In this document: positions 17,656-25,966 of the stretch, in pieces
How the letters are laid out: each line of letters starts with the position of its first letter
Numbering within the stretch: the first letter of the stretch is position 1
From: Bacteroidetes bacterium UBA1312
GTDB taxonomy: Bacteria > Bacteroidota > Bacteroidia > Chitinophagales > Chitinophagaceae
Assembly: GCA_002307135.1 (NCBI GenBank)
Contig: DBTQ01000030.1
Coordinates: forward strand, 1 to 33,717
Direction of reading: 5' to 3'
Length of the DNA stretch: 33,717 nucleotides
Notes under the pieces: model-generated
The model's database searches: none
What the model was told of the DNA's origin: nothing
The model's input: only the letters and a program-made list of their open reading frames with translations
Position numbers and translations under genes: made by a program

Positions 17656-18753
17656 TTATACATTAAAGCGGAAGTGGAGTACATCACCATCTGCTACTAC
17701 ATATTCTTTGCCTTCAATGCGTAGCCTGCCATTTTCGCGGCATGCAGCTTCACTTTTGTACTGTATAAAATCGTTGTAACTGATTGTTTCGGCTTTAATA
17801 AAACCTTTTTCAAAATCGGTATGAATAACAGATGCTGCCTGAGGAGCTTTCCAGCCCTTATGTATCGTCCAGGCTCTTACTTCTTGTACACCTGCAGTAA
17901 AATAGGTAATCAATTCAAGTAGTTGGTACGCTTCACGTATCAAACGGTTTAATCCGGCTTCTTTGAGCCCATATTCTTCCAGAAAAATGGCCTTATCCTC
18001 TTCGCCTTCCATCTCAGATATTTGTGCTTCAATTGAATTGTTCATCACAATTACCTGAGAATGCTCTGCTGTAGCAGCAGCAATCAGTGCTTCAGAATAT
18101 TTGTTGCCAGTATGTATTGCCGATTCATCGACATTTGCAACATACAAAACAGGTTTTTGGGTCAATAAAAAAATATCCGCAATTGCTTCCAAATCCTCAC
18201 CTTCCAAACCCATACCACGAATATTTTTACCTTGCTCTAAATGAGCTTTACAACGGATCAAAACTTCTAACGCAAGCTTAGCTTTAGGGTCTGCTTTGGC
18301 CATTTTCTCCATACGCTGCATCTTTTTCTCTACACTTTCTAAGTCTTTGAGCTGGAGTTCGGTATCAATAATTTCTTTATCGCTCACTGGGTTAATATCA
18401 CCCTCTTCACGAAGTATATTTTCGTCTTCGAAGCAACGGATGACATGTACAATAGCATCTACTTCACGGATATTGGCTAAAAATTTATTACCCAATCCTT
18501 CACCTTTACTTGCACCTTTCACTAGGCCTGCAATATCCACAAACTCAATAGTAGTGGGCAATATACGTTGCGGTTGTACTAATTCTGCTAGTTTTTCTAA
18601 GCGTTCGTCGGGTACATTTACTAAGCCAACATTAGGCTCTATGGTACAAAAACGATAATTGGAAGCTTGCGCTTTGGCGCTATTACTTACCGCATTAAAA
18701 AGGGTTGATTTACCAACATTGGGCAGTCCTACTATACCTACTTGTAAAGCCAT
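17656..18753 (-). CDS. ychF: Redox-regulated ATPase YchF (Obg-family, Ola1 homologue)
   Basis: Universal ribosome-associated P-loop protein of the Obg family that prefers ATP to GTP. The 365 aa match the family length. Visible are G1 GLPNVGKST (about 9-17), G3 DIAGLVKGASKGEGLGN, the NVDE at about 203-206 in place of the GTP-specific NKxD, a coiled-coil insert (about 130-165), and the C-terminal TGS domain from about 280 with FTAGVQEVRAWTI, GDVLHFRFNV and KGFIKAETI. It starts a likely two-gene transcript with the rlmK-like gene downstream. It lies 80 bp after the rluE-like gene on the same strand. Confidence 0.97.
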   Translation of the reverse strand: MALQVGIVGLPNVGKSTLFNAVSNSAKAQASNYRFCTIEPNVGLVNVPDERLEKLAELVQPQRILPTTIEFVDIAGLVKGASKGEGLGNKFLANIREVDAIVHVIRCFEDENILREEGDINPVSDKEIIDTELQLKDLESVEKKMQRMEKMAKADPKAKLALEVLIRCKAHLEQGKNIRGMGLEGEDLEAIADIFLLTQKPVLYVANVDESAIHTGNKYSEALIAAATAEHSQVIVMNNSIEAQISEMEGEEDKAIFLEEYGLKEAGLNRLIREAYQLLELITYFTAGVQEVRAWTIHKGWKAPQAASVIHTDFEKGFIKAETISYNDFIQYKSEAACRENGRLRIEGKEYVVADGDVLHFRFNV

Positions 18754-18833
18754 TATTTGCTATTAAATTTTGTGCAAAATAAGTTTATTTAAAGCGAACA
18801 GAAAAATGTTCTCGAGTGGGGAGTTAACAAAGC

Positions 18834-19436
18834 CTAGCTCCAATGTTCTATTTTCAATAGATTAAAGAAGTCGTTCTCTGCTAATTCTTTTACTTCGCCG
18901 GGCTTCAAATCACCTAGTTCAATATCTTCAATGGATACTCTTATCAGTCTTTTGCATCTATGATGTACAGCAGCAACCATTTTTCGTATTTGATGGAATT
19001 TACCTTCTGTGAGGGTAATAAGTAGCCAAGTTTGTGGTACGTCTGCTCTAAATGCGTTGTCGAGTGGGGATAAATTCAGGGGTTGTGGAACTATTTCAAC
19101 ATCACATGGGGTAGTAGTATAATATTGATCTTCTGCTATCCGGAAAGTAATTCCATTCCTGAGTTGTGCCAGACTTTCTTCGTTGACAATATTTTTTACC
19201 TGTACCAAATATGTTCTTTTATGTGGTACTTCACCCTGAAATAAAAGCTTGGTTACTTTTTTGTTTGTGGTCAATAAGAGTAAACCTTCCGATTGGTTAT
19301 CTAATCGACCAATTGCGTGTGTCCCTTCCGGAAAATCAAAGTTTAAACTACCCAACAAGCGTACTTTATCTGGACTGATAAATTGCGACACCATATTATA
19401 TGGCTTGTGAATAATAAAATAACGATGTTTGTTCAT
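18834..19436 (-). CDS. rluE: Pseudouridine synthase, RsuA/RluE family
   Basis: Converts a uridine in rRNA to pseudouridine; E. coli RluE acts on U2457 of 23S rRNA. The 200-aa protein lacks the N-terminal S4 domain of RsuA and RluB, as RluE does. The catalytic Asp is in GRLDNQSEGLLLLT (about D46); also visible are the opening FIIHKPYNMVSQF, HKRTYLVQV, and the second conserved stretch LTEGKFHQIRKMVAAVHH, followed by LIRVSIEDIELGDLKPGE. The gene follows the MATE gene by 24 bases on the same strand, so they are probably cotranscribed. Family is certain; the RluE subtype is likely from the missing S4 domain and length. Confidence 0.88.
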   Translation of the reverse strand: MNKHRYFIIHKPYNMVSQFISPDKVRLLGSLNFDFPEGTHAIGRLDNQSEGLLLLTTNKKVTKLLFQGEVPHKRTYLVQVKNIVNEESLAQLRNGITFRIAEDQYYTTTPCDVEIVPQPLNLSPLDNAFRADVPQTWLLITLTEGKFHQIRKMVAAVHHRCKRLIRVSIEDIELGDLKPGEVKELAENDFFNLLKIEHWS

Positions 19437-19460
19437 GAAATATTAATGGTCAACAATCAA

Positions 19461-20807
19461 TTAGTTGAGCTTTATTTTTTGTTTCTGTTGTACCATTTTT
19501 AAGAAACGCGCGTTTAGAAAACAGGAGGAAAATGTAAGACCAATAATAAATCCCAACCAAATGCCTGGTGCGCCCATTTTGAAATGGAATGCTAATATAC
19601 AGCCGGAAGGAATACCTAATACCCAATAGGCAACAGCGATGAGTATGGTTGGAACTTGTACATCTTTTGTGCCACGTAGCAAACCTGCTCCAATAGCCTG
19701 TGTGGCATCCGAAATTTGAAAAACCGCAGCAAACAATAATAACAAGGAAGCCATGGCTATTACTTCTTTTTCTTTATTGAATGCTTCTGGTAATACATTA
19801 CGCAATAAAACAAACACAACTGCACAAAAAATACCATAAGCCAATGCTGACCATAAAGTACTTTTCCCGATTACTCCAATTTTATGAAAATCGCCTCTGC
19901 CATAAGCATTACTTACGCGTATAGACCCGGCCTGAGCTAGTCCCATGGATGCCATAAACGTAAATGCTGCACAGCTCAGTGCAATTTGATGTGCTGCCTG
20001 ATCTACCGCACTAATTGTACCAATCAATATACCTGATACTGCAAATGCTCCAGCCTCCATTCCTATTTGCAAGCCACTGGGAATTCCTATTCGTAACAAA
20101 GCCCTAAAGGTAGCTGCACTTAATACCCATTGATTTTTTCGGACAGCCACATATCTTGTAAATAAACGATGTCGAAAGATAACAATGCCTAATGCTATGA
20201 ATATAATACTTCGGGTAATAAGTGTTCCATAAGCTGCACCCATCATTTCCATACGTGGGAAACCCCAATGTCCATATATCAACAACCAGTTAATAAACAC
20301 ATTTAATGGCAATGCAAATAGAGATAGTGCCATAGCAGTACGAGTATGCTCCAATCCATCGGTAAATTGTTTGAGTGCCATAAACAGCAACATCGGAATC
20401 AATGAAATACTCATCACTTTCAGAAAAGGGATAGCAAGCCGAGCCACTTCCGGGTCTTGGTGCAGGTGCAGTATAATACCCGTTCCCATAAATAGACCCA
20501 AAGAAATAATCAAAGAAGAAATAACACACAAACAAAATCCATTAAACAGAAAATGTGATACTTTTTGTTTGTCGCGCTGACCATGTGCCATAGATACCGT
20601 TTGTGATATAGACATTGTAATGCCAATACCTAATACAAATGGAATACCTAAAACATTTATAACTAAAGATGCAGCAGCTAATTGCACATGGCTAATTGCT
20701 CCGATCATAGCAGTATCTATAAGATGCAAAGCCATTTGTGCCAGCTCTCCAAAAATAATTGGTAACGCCAGCTTGATGGTGTTTTGCGCTTCTAACTTCA
20801 TTTCCAT
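19461..20807 (-). CDS. MATE family multidrug/cation exporter (NorM-like)
   Basis: Inner-membrane antiporter that expels cationic drugs or metabolites in exchange for Na+ or H+. The 448 aa fit 12 membrane helices in two related halves. Family signs are LALPIIFGELAQMALHLIDTAMIG in helix 1-2, the SQTVSMAHGQ segment after helix 2, GIPSGLQIGMEAGAF in the first helix of the second half, and SIRVSNAYGRGD after helix 8, which mirrors the first-half motif. Strand and spacing put it at the head of a run of minus-strand genes, with rluE 24 bases downstream. Substrate is not readable. Confidence 0.93.
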   Translation of the reverse strand: MEMKLEAQNTIKLALPIIFGELAQMALHLIDTAMIGAISHVQLAAASLVINVLGIPFVLGIGITMSISQTVSMAHGQRDKQKVSHFLFNGFCLCVISSLIISLGLFMGTGIILHLHQDPEVARLAIPFLKVMSISLIPMLLFMALKQFTDGLEHTRTAMALSLFALPLNVFINWLLIYGHWGFPRMEMMGAAYGTLITRSIIFIALGIVIFRHRLFTRYVAVRKNQWVLSAATFRALLRIGIPSGLQIGMEAGAFAVSGILIGTISAVDQAAHQIALSCAAFTFMASMGLAQAGSIRVSNAYGRGDFHKIGVIGKSTLWSALAYGIFCAVVFVLLRNVLPEAFNKEKEVIAMASLLLLFAAVFQISDATQAIGAGLLRGTKDVQVPTILIAVAYWVLGIPSGCILAFHFKMGAPGIWLGFIIGLTFSSCFLNARFLKMVQQKQKIKLN

Positions 20808-20912
20808 AAATACCCAATATCACTTAAAGCGCACGAAGATAGGAAATGCAGCTAAAAGGAGGGATACTTAATAATAAGAAAATAGTACACGCTAATTACC
20901 AATTCCTACAAT

Positions 20913-20920
20913 TATCTTTG
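20913..20920 (+). promoter_or_regulatory. -7 box nearly touching the SDR start codon
   Basis: TATCTTTG matches TAnnTTTG exactly and ends four bases before the ATG at 20925. With a start of transcription about seven bases after the box, the mRNA would begin at or next to the A of ATG (leaderless). No TTG is visible at the expected -33 position. Confidence 0.45.
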
Positions 20921-20924
20921 CGCC

Positions 20925-21713
20925 ATGTTTTCATTAGATTTATTAGGCAAAAATGCTTTGGTAGCAGGCAGTACACAAGGTATAGGCCTTGCTACTGCTC
21001 AAATATTAGCACACTTGGGTGCCAATTGTACACTTATAGCGCGCAATGAGGCGAGTTTGCAAACTGCACTAAAGACATTAGAAACAGACAAAGGTCAACA
21101 ACACCAATATTTGGTTGCTGATTTTACACAGCCGGCAAATGTAGAGGCTGTGGTTGCTCAATATGTGCAGAATAATACAGTACATATACTCATCAATAAT
21201 AGCGGTGGACCAGCTGCAGGGCCAGTTGCCACAGCAACACCGGAAGCTTTTTTACAAGCGTTCAATCAGCACCTTATTTGTAATCACATACTTGCCACGC
21301 TTGTATTACCGGGTATGAAGGAGGCAAAATACGGACGCATCATTAATGTAATTTCCACTTCTGTAAAAATTCCGTTGAAAGGGCTGGGCGTTTCCAACAC
21401 TATTAGAGGAGCGGTGGCATCTTGGGCAAAGACATTGTCAGGCGAAGTTGCGCAATTTGGTATTACTGTAAATAATGTATTGCCTGGAGCAACTGCCACA
21501 GGTCGTTTATCCGGTATTATAGATAATAAATCTGCAAAATCAGGATTGGATAAAAGTGCTGTTGAAGAGGAGATGCTCAATGAAATACCCGCGGCACGTT
21601 TTGCTTTGCCAGAAGAGATTGCAGCCATGATCGCATTTTTGGCATCACCTGCGGCTGCTTATGTAAATGGCACGAGCATACCAGTTGATGGCGGAAGAAC
21701 AGGAAGTATTTAA
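20925..21713 (+). CDS. SDR-family protein lacking the catalytic Tyr and Lys
   Basis: The 262-aa protein has the short-chain dehydrogenase Rossmann fold: the NADP-type glycine motif GSTQGIG (15-21), Arg40 after strand 2 suggesting NADP(H), DF at 66-67, NNSGG (91-95, the NNAG motif) and ISTS with a Ser at the usual catalytic place (144-146). The expected YxxxK is SNTIR (157-161), so Tyr has become Ser and Lys has become Arg. The following segment GITVNNVLPGATATGRL and the C-terminal VNGTSIPVDGG are typical of the family. Length is normal and the frame is intact, so this is a variant subfamily, not a broken gene. It could bind NADP(H) without normal reductase chemistry. It stands alone, divergent from the MATE gene. 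Confidence 0.85.
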   Translation: MFSLDLLGKNALVAGSTQGIGLATAQILAHLGANCTLIARNEASLQTALKTLETDKGQQHQYLVADFTQPANVEAVVAQYVQNNTVHILINNSGGPAAGPVATATPEAFLQAFNQHLICNHILATLVLPGMKEAKYGRIINVISTSVKIPLKGLGVSNTIRGAVASWAKTLSGEVAQFGITVNNVLPGATATGRLSGIIDNKSAKSGLDKSAVEEEMLNEIPAARFALPEEIAAMIAFLASPAAAYVNGTSIPVDGGRTGSI

Positions 21714-21738
21714 TAAGACAAATAATTAAGTGCATAAA

Positions 21739-21777
21739 ATGAAAGCGCCGCTAATAAATAATTAGCGGCGCTTTCAT
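21739..21777. terminator. 17-bp perfect hairpin, bidirectional terminator
   Basis: Arms 21739-21755 and 21761-21777 (ATGAAAGCGCCGCTAAT and its complement) enclose a 5-nt loop AAATA. It lies between the convergent SDR gene (stop 21713) and glnN (stop 21804). The stem is GC-rich; no long T tract follows. Confidence 0.75.
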
Positions 21778-21803
21778 CATTGTGTTTAAGAGCCTTGCAA
21801 CTA

Positions 21804-24002
21804 CTATCCGAAATACAACATTTCGTGATAAGTAGGTAAAGGCCAAAGGCTATTGTCCACTATAAGTTCCAATTTATCTGCAGGGTATCTGATCTCTTCA
21901 AACAAATTCTTAATAGTGTTGCAATATAAATCAGCACGCTTGTGCATATCTGTTTCGTTATTCGCAACTTTACGTGCAGCTATCATAGCCTCAACATTGT
22001 CATTAAGCGATTGGATATGTTTACCAATAACCTTAACCAGATTCAATTGAGCTTTATAACCAGTTTCGTCAATGCCTAAATCTTTTAGAGATTTTACATT
22101 TTCCATCAAAATATTCTGATATTTTACAGCTGCGGGTAGAATGTGATTGGTTGCTAAATTGCCAATGATACGTGCTTCGATTTGTACTTTCTTTACATAA
22201 TCTTCCAACATTATTTCGTGGCGGGCATCCAATTCTCTTTCGCTGTAAATGCCATTACTAGTGAATAGATCTTTTGCCATTTTGCTGACAAATACATCCA
22301 ATGCTTCTGGCGTTGTTTTGAAATTACTCAAACCACGTTTTTTAGCTTCTGCAGCCCATTCGTCGCTATAGTTATCCCCTTCAAAACGTATTTTTTTGGA
22401 AGTAGTGATGTATTTACGCAATACATGCATAATTGCAACTTCCTTTTTATCTCCTTTTTCTATTAGTGAATCAACATCTTTTTTGAATTGCTTCAATGTT
22501 TCCGCCATCATGGTATTCAACACAGTCATTGGTGAAGCACAGTTGGCAGAAGAACCTACTGCACGGAATTCAAATTTATTTCCAGTAAATGCAAAGGGAC
22601 TGGTGCGGTTACGATCTGTATTGTCCATCAATACTTCCGGAATATGCTTATGAATATCCAACTTCAACAATACTTCGTCTTGTTCAGTGAAATTATCATT
22701 TACACGAGTTTCCACTTCATCCAAAACTTCAGAAAGATATTTACCTAAATATACTGAAATGATTGCCGGAGGAGCTTCGTTGGCGCCAAGGCGGTGGTCA
22801 TTGCTTGCAGATGCAATTGCTCCGCGTAACAAGTCTGCATAATCATGAACTGCTTTAATAGCATTGACAAAAAATGTCAAGAACATCAGATTAGTACGCG
22901 GTGTTTTCCCGGGTGACAATAGATTAACACCTGTATCTGTAGATAAGCTCCAGTTGTTGTGCTTGCCGCTACCGTTTACGCCTGCAAAAGGCTTTTCGTG
23001 CAATAACACCATTAATTTATGGCGTTTTGCAACCTTACTCATAATGTCCATCAACAAAGTGTTGTGGTCAACGGCAATATTTACTTCTTCAAATATAGGA
23101 GCACACTCAAATTGGCTAGGCGCAACTTCATTGTGACGAGTGCGCAAAGGAATACCCAATTTGTAAGCTTCTTGCTCATAATCTTGCATAAAAGCAAAAA
23201 CGCGATCGGGTATAGAACCAAAATAATGGTCATCTAATTGTTGTCCTTTTGCTGGAGGGTGTCCTACCAAGGTACGTCCACACATCACTAAGTCCGGGCG
23301 AGCATTGGCAATAGCTTCATCTACCAAGAAATATTCTTGTTCCCATCCCAAGGTTACATTTACTTTAGAGACATTTTTATCGAAATAGTGACAAACATCC
23401 ACCGCTGCTTTGTCTAAAGCCGCTGCAGATTTGATTAAAGGCGCTTTATAGTCTAAAGATTCGCCATTGTAGGCAATGAAAATAGTAGGAATGCACAATG
23501 TTTTACCAAAGCCCGATTCCATAATGAATGCAGGAGAGGAAGGATCCCAAGCAGTATAGCCGCGTGCTTCGAATGTTGCACGGATACCACCGTTCGGGAA
23601 GCTTGATGCATCCGGTTCTTGTTGTATCAAAGTATCGCCATCAAACAATTCGATCGCAGTACCATCGCTTTTTATTGTAAAGAATGAATCATGTTTTTCG
23701 GCAGTAGTGCCGGTAAGTGGTTGAAACCAATGTGTGTAATGGGTTACACCACGTTCTTCCGCCCAAGCCTTCATGCCGCTGGCTATCTGATCCGCAACAC
23801 GACGCTCTACTTTAGTGCCATTTTTGCGGGAGTTCATGAGGCTTTTGTAGGCCTCGTCGCTCAAATACTCACGCATAAGGCGCTCTGTAAATACATGACT
23901 GTTGAAAATAGCGGTGATGCGTTTGCCATTATAGTGGCTCACCTTTTTATCCTCGTGACCTTTTATTACTTGTTCCAGAGCAGATTGACGTAATGAAGAC
24001 AT
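21804..24002 (-). CDS. glnN: Glutamine synthetase type III
   Basis: Makes glutamine from glutamate, ammonia and ATP; the large GSIII form is typical of Bacteroidota and cyanobacteria. The 732-aa protein has the GSIII layout, with the N-terminal segment leading to LGWEQEYFLVDEA (about 220-235, metal Glu), RHNEVAPSQFECAPIFEE, the ATP/metal motif NGSGKHNNWSLSTDTG, DNTDRNRTSPFAFTGNKFEFRAVGSSANCASPM, and a C-terminal helical region with YHEMLYFG at the end. No PII gene of the GlnB type lies beside it. A near-match -7 box (TACTTTCG, 24022-24029) lies 20 bases upstream, and the PPTase gene is 101 bp upstream on the same strand. Confidence 0.97.
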   Translation of the reverse strand: MSSLRQSALEQVIKGHEDKKVSHYNGKRITAIFNSHVFTERLMREYLSDEAYKSLMNSRKNGTKVERRVADQIASGMKAWAEERGVTHYTHWFQPLTGTTAEKHDSFFTIKSDGTAIELFDGDTLIQQEPDASSFPNGGIRATFEARGYTAWDPSSPAFIMESGFGKTLCIPTIFIAYNGESLDYKAPLIKSAAALDKAAVDVCHYFDKNVSKVNVTLGWEQEYFLVDEAIANARPDLVMCGRTLVGHPPAKGQQLDDHYFGSIPDRVFAFMQDYEQEAYKLGIPLRTRHNEVAPSQFECAPIFEEVNIAVDHNTLLMDIMSKVAKRHKLMVLLHEKPFAGVNGSGKHNNWSLSTDTGVNLLSPGKTPRTNLMFLTFFVNAIKAVHDYADLLRGAIASASNDHRLGANEAPPAIISVYLGKYLSEVLDEVETRVNDNFTEQDEVLLKLDIHKHIPEVLMDNTDRNRTSPFAFTGNKFEFRAVGSSANCASPMTVLNTMMAETLKQFKKDVDSLIEKGDKKEVAIMHVLRKYITTSKKIRFEGDNYSDEWAAEAKKRGLSNFKTTPEALDVFVSKMAKDLFTSNGIYSERELDARHEIMLEDYVKKVQIEARIIGNLATNHILPAAVKYQNILMENVKSLKDLGIDETGYKAQLNLVKVIGKHIQSLNDNVEAMIAARKVANNETDMHKRADLYCNTIKNLFEEIRYPADKLELIVDNSLWPLPTYHEMLYFG

Positions 24003-24103
24003 AAAATAGATTTATTTTTTGCGAAAGTAAACTATTTTTTCTTTTTGGTGTATTTTCTGTGTTATTTTTTTGAAAAGTAATACATTAAATTAAAAAAAAT
24101 TCT

Positions 24104-24718
24104 TTAAAATGGACAAAAGCATAAAGAAAAATCTTTATAAATATACCCTTTTAGATTTATAAGTTGTATTTGGGTTGTCAATTTCAAATTTATTGACATA
24201 TTAAGTATGCCATCCTGTTCGTTCCAGTGTTCGATAGGTAAATGTTCAATAAAATCTACACCTCTTCGTCCTTGATATTTGTATGCGGCTTCTTTAGCAC
24301 TCCATGCAAGCGTTATTTTATGAGGATCATTCTGACAAAAAAGCTGTTCTCTGGCAGATAAAAATTTATGTTGCAAATGTAATATACGTTCATGCCAACA
24401 TTGTAAATCAATACCAACAGCGGAGTGAGTGCTGATAATAGCTGCTACATAAGGATAAGAATGTGATATGGAAAAATGATATAAGCTATCGGGTAATTGT
24501 GGTTTATCGTGTTCGTCGGGGACTATTGAGTGTAGCGGAAAATCGTCTTTAAGGTATTGTAATAGGAATCGCCCTGCTAAGTGCTCTATACGACGTTTGT
24601 CACTTTTGATATTACTATGTACATTTATTTGCGCTGCAAAAAAGTCTTCTGGCTCGTCAATACGCCAAATTGCTGCAAGGCTGTGTAGGTCAGGATTCCA
24701 TTCTTTGAACAAGGACAT
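24104..24718 (-). CDS. 4'-phosphopantetheinyl transferase (Sfp/AcpS superfamily)
   Basis: Moves the phosphopantetheine arm of CoA onto a Ser of carrier proteins such as ACP. I start it at the ATG at 24718 (204 aa); a start 14 codons upstream would add a sequence that does not look like the family. Visible are FSISHSYPYVAAI (the HS motif before the core), VGIDLQ (about 101-106, Mg Asp at 104) and WSAKEAAYK (139-147, with Glu 143). The usual third metal ligand Glu in GxDxE is Gln106 here, as described in some members of the superfamily. The length fits the shorter Bacteroidota forms. It divides at 24720-24850 from the divergent fbp gene. Confidence 0.85.
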   Translation of the reverse strand: MSLFKEWNPDLHSLAAIWRIDEPEDFFAAQINVHSNIKSDKRRIEHLAGRFLLQYLKDDFPLHSIVPDEHDKPQLPDSLYHFSISHSYPYVAAIISTHSAVGIDLQCWHERILHLQHKFLSAREQLFCQNDPHKITLAWSAKEAAYKYQGRRGVDFIEHLPIEHWNEQDGILNMSINLKLTTQIQLINLKGYIYKDFSLCFCPF

Positions 24719-24734
24719 GGTGTAAAGGTAATAT

Positions 24735-24749
24735 GCAATTGTGAATTGC
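24735..24749. promoter_or_regulatory. Palindrome between the PPTase and fbp genes
   Basis: GCAATT-GTG-AATTGC is a perfect 6+6 palindrome with a 3-nt centre, 17 bases upstream of the PPTase ATG at 24718. Position suits control of the PPTase gene, but the sequence is AT-rich and chance is possible. Confidence 0.25.
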
Positions 24750-24805
24750 CGAATCAACAATATCTACTAATCTTCATCTAATTACTTTTATTCATTCAAT
24801 ATGCC

Positions 24806-24835
24806 TTGCAAATTCATAATTGAAGAGTACTTTTG
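24806..24835 (+). promoter_or_regulatory. Promoter of fbp
   Basis: TTG (24806-24808), a 19-nt spacer and TACTTTTG (24828-24835) form a full match to the Bacteroidota promoter TTG-N17-23-TAnnTTTG. It lies 23 bases before the ATG at 24859 and rules out the upstream TTG start at 24820, which it covers. Confidence 0.75.
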
Positions 24836-24858
24836 CCGTCAGCATAAAAATTATTCAC

Positions 24859-25887
24859 ATGGATACTAAAAAGAGAAAACTCATTACCTTGGATGAATTT
24901 ACCATTCAGGAAACCAGAAAATTCCCTCATGCCACAGGCGAATTGTCGTCTTTGTTGCGTGATATTGCATTGGCTTGTAAAATAATCAACAAACAAGTAA
25001 ACAAAGCTGGACTTGTAGATATATTGGGTAAACATGGTGCTACAAATGTGCAAGGTGAAGAGCAAATGAAATTGGATATTTTTGCCAATGAAACTTTGAT
25101 TAATGTTTTGCAGAACAGTGCGGAATGTGCAGGTATAGCTTCAGAAGAAAACGATGATTTTGTAGCGTTTGACGATGTTTTTTCATTCAATTCCAAATAT
25201 GTAGTTCTGTTTGATCCTCTTGATGGGTCTTCAAACATAGACGTAAATGCTTCTATTGGTACTATTTTTTCCATTTATCGCCGAGTAAGCCCAATGGGCG
25301 CACCTTGTACGGCCGAAGATTTTTTACAGCCGGGTAATAAATTGATGGCAGCAGGTTATGTTATTTATGGATCAAGCACTATGTTGGTATATGCCACTAA
25401 AATAGGTGTTAATGGCTTTACTTTAGAATCTTCTATAGGCGAATTTTGCTTGTCACACCCAAATCTTAAATGCCCCGAAAAAGGAAGAATATATTCAGTA
25501 AACCAAGGCAATACTTGTAAGTATGATCAGGGAGTCAAAGATTTCTTGAATTACTGTATGGACAAAAATGGTAAGGATGATGGAGAACCATTGTCACTAA
25601 GGTATATTGGTTCTATGGTTGCCGATTTACATCGTACTTTAATAAAAGGGGGGATCTTCTTTTACCCCGCCGATCAAAAAAATAAGTCGGGCAAATTACG
25701 CCTTCAATACGAATGCAATCCAATGGCACTCATTATGGAAGCTGCGGGTGGTATTGCAGATTTTGGCGCTGGAAGAATTTTGGATATTATCCCAACTGAA
25801 TTGCATCAGCGTACCCCTATTTATATCGGTTCTAAAGAATTGGTAAGCAAATCGCTTTCTTTTGTTGCAGAAAACAGTATTGCTTAA
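24859..25887 (+). CDS. fbp: Fructose-1,6-bisphosphatase, class I
   Basis: Removes the 1-phosphate of fructose-1,6-bisphosphate in gluconeogenesis, in the cytoplasm. The 342-aa protein starts at ATG 24859; a TTG at 24820 adds 13 residues but lies on top of the promoter. Family features are EQMKLDIFANE near the N terminus, the metal-binding DPLDGSSNIDVN (about 119-130), GYVIYGSSTMLVY, SLRYIGSMVADLHR and KLRLQYECNPMALIMEAAGG. The length is close to E. coli Fbp (332 aa). It stands alone, divergent from the PPTase gene, and is closed by a hairpin shared with the ureohydrolase gene. Confidence 0.97.
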   Translation: MDTKKRKLITLDEFTIQETRKFPHATGELSSLLRDIALACKIINKQVNKAGLVDILGKHGATNVQGEEQMKLDIFANETLINVLQNSAECAGIASEENDDFVAFDDVFSFNSKYVVLFDPLDGSSNIDVNASIGTIFSIYRRVSPMGAPCTAEDFLQPGNKLMAAGYVIYGSSTMLVYATKIGVNGFTLESSIGEFCLSHPNLKCPEKGRIYSVNQGNTCKYDQGVKDFLNYCMDKNGKDDGEPLSLRYIGSMVADLHRTLIKGGIFFYPADQKNKSGKLRLQYECNPMALIMEAAGGIADFGAGRILDIIPTELHQRTPIYIGSKELVSKSLSFVAENSIA

Positions 25888-25893
25888 TTGACG

Positions 25894-25911
25894 GAAATAT
25901 TTAAATATTTC
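25894..25911. repeat. 18-nt AT palindrome after fbp
   Basis: GAAATATTTAAATATTTC is a perfect palindrome seven bases after the fbp stop and just before the larger hairpin. Probably part of the terminator region; it is AT-rich and may be chance. Confidence 0.35.
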
Positions 25912-25912
25912 A

Positions 25913-25953
25913 ATTAAAACAGCCGCTTCAAATTTTGAAGCGGCTGTTTTAAT
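25913..25953. terminator. 20-bp perfect hairpin, bidirectional terminator
   Basis: Arms 25913-25932 and 25934-25953 (ATTAAAACAGCCGCTTCAAA and its complement) flank a single central T. It lies between the convergent fbp (stop 25887) and ureohydrolase (stop 25967) genes. The stem ends in TTTTAAT on the + strand, giving a short T tract. Confidence 0.8.
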
Positions 25954-25966
25954 AAAGCAATTATTA

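Noticed and set aside
18296..18658. 120-codon open frame on the + strand
   Set aside because: Antisense to ychF and Ser-rich, as expected for a shadow of a conserved gene.
18795..18822. GAACA/TGTTC hairpin between rluE and ychF as terminator
   Set aside because: Only five pairs with an A-rich loop and no T tract; too weak to call.
21284..21628. 114-codon open frame on the - strand
   Set aside because: Antisense to the SDR gene, whose frame carries the Rossmann motifs; no family resemblance.
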